64,000 nt of DNA from JANOSH01 sp031415695 (GTDB lineage Bacteria > Actinomycetota > Acidimicrobiia > Acidimicrobiales > Ilumatobacteraceae): NCBI GenBank assembly GCA_031415695.1, contig JANOSH010000044.1, forward strand, positions 1-64,000, written 5' to 3'. The notes under the pieces are model-generated. The model was not told the DNA's origin. It ran no database searches and worked only from the letters and a program-made list of their open reading frames with translations. How positions within the stretch are numbered: position 1 is the first letter of the stretch; every line of letters begins with the position of its first letter. Positions 61,501 through 64,000 of the stretch are shown in pieces. The position numbers and the translations under genes are program-made.

Positions 61501-64000
61501 TTCCGGCCGTGCCCGACGACGCCGTAACCGAGTTGTTGTACGTGCCGACCGCAACCGACGACGGGATATTGGCGACGAACACGATGGTAACGGTGCTGTT
61601 CGCACCAACCGAGAATGTTCCCCACGCAGGTGTTGTCGCGCCGACGCTCGGGTCGACCGTCGTTGTCCGAGCCGACGTGCCACCAAGGGCCACAGAGGAC
61701 GTCGACAGATACGTGAAGCCTGACGGCAATGTGTCAGTGATCGTTACACCCGGGTACGCCACTGCGGTGTCGTTCGTAGCAACCACGGTATAAGTCGCTT
61801 GGGTTGCCGCGCCCGGGGAACGGCTGACGTTCGCAGTCGAGGTTGTCTTGGTCATCGTCACGCGGGCTCGTGGCACCACGGTGACGTCGTCGTTCGTGGT
61901 CGAACCTGACGAGTAGTTCGTGATGTTTCCGGGCGAAGACGACGTTGCCGACGCAGGGTTTTGCAGCGTGCTCGCAGCCGTTCCGGCCGGAATGTTTGCG
62001 GTAAAGACGATGGTTACCGAGCTTCCAGCACCAACGCTAAAGATGCCCCATGACGGTGTGCCGGTGCCCGCAGTCGGGTCGACAGTGCTGGTCCGCGATG
62101 AGCCTGCCGCGGGCGTGACGCTCGTGGTCGCCAAGTATGTGAGTGAGCCGGGCAGTGTGTCGGCGATCGTGACGTTGGGGAACGTCGCCGCAGATGCGTT
62201 GGTGGCGGTAATCGTGTAGGTGGCCGTTCCGGCCGCGCCGGCTAGCAGGTCGACCGACGAGGTCGAGGTCGACTTGGAAAGGGACAACGTTGCCCCGGCT
62301 TGCAGGATGACCTCATCGCCCGTGCTTGAGGCACCGGCGTAGTTGGTGATCAGCCCGGTTGTCGCCGACGTAGCCGAAGCCGAGTTCTGATACGTGCCCA
62401 GAGCCGTTGCCGCCGGGACCTTGGCCGTGAACACGATAGTTACTGAACTGCCAGCGCCAATCGTGAACGACCCCCACGTCGGTATGGCAGCACCGACAGT
62501 CGGGTTGGCCACGGTGCTTCGATACGAGCCGGACGCCGGGGTGACGCTGGTCGCGGCCAGGTAGGTGAACCCTGTTGGCAATGTGTCGGCAATCGACACT
62601 CCGGAGTACACAAGGGCAGAGGCGTTGGAAACGGTGACGGTGTAGGTGGCCGTGGCGTCAACACCGCTGTACATCGGTAGTGGTGTGGCTGAGTGTGTGG
62701 TGATGACGGCGAGCTGCGGCGCATCGGTGTAGGCAACGTCGTCGCCCCGGTTCGTCGATGCGTACGCAATCACGGTTCCCGATGACGCCGTACCGGAGGC
62801 AGGGTTCTGGAACACGGATTGCGCCGAGGCGGCGGGAATCTTGGCCCTGAACGTGATCTCGACTGATCCCGCGGCTGGAATAGTGAAGCTGCTCCACGCC
62901 GGAACTCCCGCGCCGACGGTGGGGTCAGTCGTGGTGGGACGTGTCGATCCACCCAGTAGCGTGACGCTCGTCGTAGAGAGGTAGGTGAGCGACCCAGGCA
63001 ACGTGTCGTTGATGGTGACACCACTGATACTTGCCCCCGACGGATTCTTCGCAGTGATCTTGAAGGTGGCTTCGGCATCAACACCGACATAACGCGAAAC
63101 GGTTGCAGTCGTAGTGGCCTTTGTCAGCCGCAAAGTGGGGTTCGCCGCAACTAACGTCAGGTCATCGGTGTTGGAATCGCCGCTGCCGTAGGCGATGATC
63201 TGGACGCCTGTTGCGGTTGCGCTCGCAGCGTTCTGGTACGTGCCGGTTGCCGTTGCCGCCAGAACGTTTGCCGTGAACGGGATGGTGACCGTGCCACCGG
63301 CCGGAATCGTGAAGCTGGACCATGTCAGGGTTCCCGTTGCGTTGGCGGCAGGGTTCGTGGTCGACGGACGCGTCGCTCCTCCACCGAGTGTCACCGTGCC
63401 AGTTGAGGCATGGTTGAAGCCGACGTCGAGTGTGCTCGTAACACCGACTCCGGTGACGGTACCGGGGCCCGGGTTCGTCGCGACTATTTGGTACTGCGCG
63501 GTAGTAGCAGTGGAAGCAACCTTCACCACTGTGGACGACAGCGAGGTGCTCTTGACCGACAGGGCGCTCCTAGGCACCGTGAGTACAGCCGACACAGCGA
63601 GGATCGTGTCGGTAGTAGTGGTGTAGCCCAGCGTCATCGACGTGCCAGTTGAATGCGTGCCAGAGATGGTGTCGATGTCGAGTCCAGGAGCAGTTGAACC
63701 GTCGGCATAGCTGGCGGCGAAATCGGGAAGACCCGAGCCGTCGCCTGTTGCCAGTGTCTCGCCGGTCGCAGCGTCGCCTTGCCAAACGACCGAGGTGAGC
63801 TTCCCAGCAGCGGCGGCTGGAGAGGCGGTGTAGGTAACAGTCGCTGTATAGGGGGCGGCACTGCTGACGGTCTTGAGGCCATCGAAGATCGACACGGTGT
63901 TGGCGGTGCTGAGGGCTGTGTCGGTGTAGACCACGGTCAGGTGCCAGTTGCGGGCACCACCTTCCGAGCCAGCGCATCGGCTGACTTGGCCGCCCGTCAG
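52547..64000 (-). CDS. giant secreted/surface protein with 17 DUF11 repeats, propeller-like region and SdrD-B-like domains (5'-partial)
   Basis: The frame is open to the window edge, giving at least 3,817 residues with the N-terminus missing. Order from the visible start: a beta domain of about 110 residues; 17 DUF11 repeats of about 125-140 residues (63570 down to 55400), each with ATYTITxxN, a DTLPxGFTYLSTTSV core and a DDVTLV end; two of them carry inserted domains. Then an SdrD-B-like domain (VTGTVFRDYNYNGTRD, 55390-55100), a roughly 480-residue propeller-like region with several cysteines (55060-53560), and two more SdrD-B-like domains (IGNRVWLDADGDGVQD near 53490; IGDTVWEDDNNDGIYS near 52970) with Ca-binding-type DxDxDG loops. 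It ends LLCLLPT with no LPXTG or membrane helix. Probably a long adhesive or structural surface fibre. Confidence 0.9.
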   Translation of the reverse strand: MTGGQVSRCAGSEGGARNWHLTVVYTDTALSTANTVSIFDGLKTVSSAAPYTATVTYTASPAAAAGKLTSVVWQGDAATGETLATGDGSGLPDFAASYADGSTAPGLDIDTISGTHSTGTSMTLGYTTTTDTILAVSAVLTVPRSALSVKSTSLSSTVVKVASTATTAQYQIVATNPGPGTVTGVGVTSTLDVGFNHASTGTVTLGGGATRPSTTNPAANATGTLTWSSFTIPAGGTVTIPFTANVLAATATGTYQNAASATATGVQIIAYGSGDSNTDDLTLVAANPTLRLTKATTTATVSRYVGVDAEATFKITAKNPSGASISGVTINDTLPGSLTYLSTTSVTLLGGSTRPTTTDPTVGAGVPAWSSFTIPAAGSVEITFRAKIPAASAQSVFQNPASGTASSGTVIAYASTNRGDDVAYTDAPQLAVITTHSATPLPMYSGVDATATYTVTVSNASALVYSGVSIADTLPTGFTYLAATSVTPASGSYRSTVANPTVGAAIPTWGSFTIGAGSSVTIVFTAKVPAATALGTYQNSASATSATTGLITNYAGASSTGDEVILQAGATLSLSKSTSTSSVDLLAGAAGTATYTITATNASAATFPNVTIADTLPGSLTYLATTSVTPAAGSSRTSTVDPTAGTGTPSWGIFSVGAGSSVTIVFTANIPAGTAASTLQNPASATSSSPGNITNYSSGSTTNDDVTVVPRARVTMTKTTSTANVSRSPGAATQATYTVVATNDTAVAYPGVTITDTLPSGFTYLSTSSVALGGTSARTTTVDPSVGATTPAWGTFSVGANSTVTIVFVANIPSSVAVGTYNNSVTASSGTAGTIVAFVGTASSTDNVTLSQTAVVDLVVTKTTSTASVLGYASVDGEATYTITVTNNSAIAQTSVRLQDTLPSGFTYLSTTSVALGLGSRTGTENPTAGTSTPEWGVFTVGIGSTVSVTFKAKIAAGTAFATYNNSASATAPAPSSGPTEWYVHSANGAYSNQKYWNVANGSWPPVVVTPSTGRTHVRLTLRASGTVVWTNLNLAPNDTNYVNIGTYVSGSPTGWFTIDMPISAWPGGAFTNVDRMQIQNIGTTYGFDVGLIQFVDLSTSTAAFTWFGNGTGARSIDAGGGSMTYTTGGGGGSAPTITNYVGTSSTSDDVAYVAGPTLTLVKSTSTASVFQGAEATYTITATNSSTVAYTGVSISDTLPASFTYASTTSVTPAAGSSRTAVVDPTVGSGTPSWGTFTVGAGSSVTIVFKALVPVSTAVGTYQNPASASSASTGLITPYASGSTTNEDVSVVALPSLTVTKSTSTPSVDTYPGVDSEAIYTLTATNSAGTSFTSVSISDTLPSGFTYLSTTSVALGGTSSRTAVVNPTVGAASPAWGTFTVGGNSNVVIVFKAKITAGTAAGTYNNSATASSGSAGTIIGYVGSSSAAEDVTLVARPTLTVTKATTTPSVDGYAGVDAQAIYTITASNPTGIAFTGVSISDTLPSGFTFLEVTSVTPAAGSTRTAVSNPTVGATTPVWGTFTIGANSNVAITFKAKIAAGTAFGVYNNSASATSASTGLITGFVGSGSSADDVTYVARPTLTLAKSTSTASVLQGATATYTITATNSSTVAFTGVSIADTLPASLTYASTTSITPVGGSSRPAVVDPTVGTGVPTWGTFTVGAGSSVTIVFTALVPVATATGTYQNPASATSASTGLITNYASASTTNEDVLVGPRPVITVAKSTSTSSVDMYPGVDSQATYTITASNSTATPLSGVSISDALPAGFTYLSTSSVTPSGTSTRTSTVDPTVGATSPSWGTFTIGGNSNVVIVFTAKIASATAAGTYNNSASASTASAATINNYVGTASTTDDVTLVARPTMLVTKAATTPLVTIYSGADAEATYTITASNTSGVPFTGVSLSDALPAGFTYLSTTNVSLGGTSTRTATSDPTVGSTTPSWGTFTVGANSVVAVTFKAKIVAGTAAGTYNNSATASSASTGQITGYVGSSSTSDDVVLTVGTSLTVAKATSTPSVDVYPGVDAEATYTITVTNAVAVAYSGLSISDALPAGFTYLSTTSTTGTRSSVVDPVVGSATPSWGTFTVAASGSVSVTFRVKIAAGTTVATYNNSASAVVTSSDPAQWYVHSEPGGYVNQKYWNVAAGNWPPAVVTPSTGRTHVRLTLRASGTVVWNNLKLGTKDANYVTIGTYVSGTPSGWFTVDMPISAWTAGSFANIEFVQIQNIGGSTYGYDVGGIEFVDLSTSTAAFTWFGASTGARSVDAGSGSMTYTTGSGGGSGATVTNYVGSSSTAEDVTLVARPKLVITKVTSTPSIDAYPNETYDATYTVTASNPSTVAYGGVTITDTLPAGFTYLSTTSVSPAAGSTRTSATDPTAASTTPAWGTFSVGAGSSVVIVFTARVGVATPFGVHNNSATATSGSTGLIVGFVGSSSTTDDVTLVARPVLTVAKDTTTPTVSVSATTGTEATYRIVASNTASVSYSGVSIADALPAGFTYASTTSVTTAVGSSRDTTVNPTAGSTTPSWGSFTVGAGSSVTVVFKAFVPGGTVEATYQNSASASSAAAGRIVNYDGASSNAENVSVAYLPVLNVAKSTSTPAVTLSTSSPSEAVYSITATNSATSAFANVSLTDTLPSGFTYLSTTQVTLGAGSSRGTTANPTVGSTVPSWGVFSVAAGSSVTIVFVASIASGTTPAVYQNSATATSTSPGSINPYASGSSSAEDVTVSAAAGLSLNKITSTSSVVMASGTNGEAVYSLTVTNTSTVALSAVSVQDALPAGFVFGSTTLVSFTGGATRSTTVEPTVGATSPSWGSFSMPGGSTATVTYRAAIASGTALGTYQGNAATSGTVGSGNTVSAAFVTATSAADNVTLTSASVFNGAVTGTVFRDYNYNGTRDNRGNLAADQPAARIAAGLEPGEAAITITATDSAGAQWTSTSSADGSYSLSITNASSEKLRVEMTIPSLKAFLQPGVALDGNSDGDVRFMKVNDAGVNFAVSNPAEYCKNSATLRLVTSCWKYGDQKFGTAKSVLDSFPYNASSPTPTSNVSEASENQIGTTYGLAFDPARQNLFAAAYYRRHAGLGPAGTGAVYKITQPGTGSKTVSVWADLNDLFGSGTAGVDKHPDPSFGASGDRPYLAAHNPTVGESKWYYDVESFDLVGKVSLGDMDISEDNANLFVVNLADKKLYRMSAVNAPTSASQVANVAIPDAANCPNPLSDSRPMAVTLHDGKGYVGVMCTGQSTQTRTNLGAYVFQFDPVTMVFNPTPVSQMNLGTMVSSYAQPSDPAYESLRYSWWRSDLPPTIDSAFHSAWTSLSFASIAFDNNDMIFGFRNRFMDQIGEGTGDLIEGSGTRANPFWRARGGIYRACANSSGGWTMEAGTGSGYACGSLDFHSGNYGPTGENLYHNNQNLTNGGMVLLQGTQSNPLSLPAPGNIWSGNGGGRLVVTTPDVAASWSNGVRQYSAQFGVLPSNGSYALYNGTDLSVTHPHFGKANGLGDLEVLCGGAPITIGNRVWLDADGDGVQDADEVGIGGLTVQLMQGTDPAAKSSAITADDGTFFFTSGSDPTPATTSTSQKYDVTTLAFGQANLWVKVPTDIEVSGVSPRVGSSAAIVGNVVIKQAGTPLVLSPTTAGSSGSLDSDALGDGGTSRFTLTENGENNHAIDFGFTVGGSGAAPLYAIGDTVWEDDNNDGIYSSAAEFGSSGITVQLLRASDNVVLASTTTNASGKYAFDALAEGSYKVRFSGLSSVGTWSVKNSASTTADTDSDPDPTTGTTDVIVLNSSASAVTAADILVTRATKMIRNIDAGLYEPAGGDPATLLCLLPT
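57163..57660 (-). other. second copy of the nested domain, in DUF11 repeat 13
   Basis: The same domain as in repeat 6, in the same loop of the host repeat: QWYVHSEPGGYVNQKYWNV, STGRTHVRLTLRASGTVVW (identical block), GWFTVDMPISAWTAGSFANI, FVDLSTSTAAFTWFG (identical block). By eye most residues are shared between the copies. Confidence 0.7.
60592..61080 (-). other. nested jelly-roll-like domain inserted in DUF11 repeat 6
   Basis: About 163 residues between a TATYNNSASA-like end and a NYVGTSST continuation of the same repeat. Key blocks: EWYVHSANGAYSNQKYWNV, STGRTHVRLTLRASGTVVW, GWFTIDMPISAWPGGAFTNV, FVDLSTSTAAFTWFG. The pattern resembles carbohydrate-binding jelly rolls. It replaces the short loop that other repeats have here. 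Confidence 0.7.

Larger units (their letters stand above)
55400..63570 (-). repeat. array of 17 DUF11 repeats within the giant gene
   Basis: Each unit is about 390-420 bases and encodes one conserved-repeat-domain (DUF11) fold, marked by DTLPxGFTY and WGxFxVGxGSxVTIVF. Repeats 6 and 13 are about 500 bases longer because of inserted domains. Repeats 7-9 and 10-12 form a duplicated three-unit block. Confidence 0.88.

Noticed and set aside
55400..63570. Could the regular repeats be a CRISPR or other non-coding array?
   Set aside because: Units of about 400 bases keep one frame throughout and diverge mainly at third positions. This is a protein repeat.
55000..63900. Many long open frames on the plus strand opposite the giant gene
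   Set aside because: They follow the repeat period of the coding strand, have no RBS, and their translations are low-complexity mirrors of the DUF11 units. They result from codon bias of Thr/Ser/Val/Gly-rich repeats.

Overview
The window looks like chromosomal DNA of a high-GC actinobacterium, most plausibly from or near class Acidimicrobiia. I infer this from CrgA, a PASTA-domain PknB kinase, an amtB-glnB-glnD operon, many GTG starts, Thr/Pro-rich linkers on surface proteins, and a GAAC-N4-GTTC SOS-type box. No rRNA, tRNA, CRISPR array or intact transposase was recognised. Genus is not determined.

Layout. 1-1493: remains of a ribbon-helix-helix antitoxin and a kelch-like gene, both frameshifted, then a small lipoprotein and a zinc-ribbon protein. 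1644-6130: a type IIA topoisomerase pair (parE/parC-like) behind a LexA-like box. 6188-8755: a secreted CAP-domain protein. 8927-9494: a decayed vapBC pair. 9538-12738: Ldh-family dehydrogenase, SPFH protein, glycosyltransferase. 12804-16912 (minus): an operon of HpaD-like ring-cleavage dioxygenase, a fusion of two glutamine amidotransferases, a glutamine-synthetase-like ligase and a MarR regulator. A perfect inverted repeat lies at its promoter and a rhodanese gene diverges from it. 17632-20842 (minus): amidohydrolase and two VOC-fold proteins. 21031-24281: frameshifted secreted protein, MFS transporter, and a TerC gene behind a yybP-ykoY (Mn2+) riboswitch. 24271-28125 (minus): amtB-glnB-glnD with GlnR-like half-sites upstream. 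28302-37625: LPETG surface protein, enoyl-CoA hydratase family protein, large zinc-ribbon membrane protein, class V aminotransferase, NadE, geranylgeranyl-reductase-like flavoprotein, DUF2231 protein.

37724-50739: cupredoxin lipoprotein, the pknB / trpG(pabA) / crgA neighbourhood known near the origin in mycobacteria, TetR, an OmpA-like anchored protein, MarR plus ferredoxin-reductase-like flavoprotein, a 31-residue membrane miniprotein overlapping alkB, a SpoU methyltransferase, a second decay zone (MazF relic, DUF4143 ATPase pseudogene, GCTAG-rich operator-like DNA) and an ArsA-like ATPase pair. 51003-64000: orphan RHH antitoxin, a cytochrome P450, and a giant (more than 3,800 residues, N-terminus outside the window) repeat protein with 17 DUF11 repeats, two nested jelly-roll-like inserts, SdrD-B-like domains and a propeller-like region.

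The best candidates for something new are the double-amidotransferase / GS-like / dioxygenase operon, which suggests gamma-glutamylation-based catabolism of an aromatic amine, the architecture of the giant DUF11 protein, and the 31-residue miniprotein. Several single-base frameshifts fall in dispensable genes. They may be true pseudogenes or assembly indels, and reads would be needed to tell.
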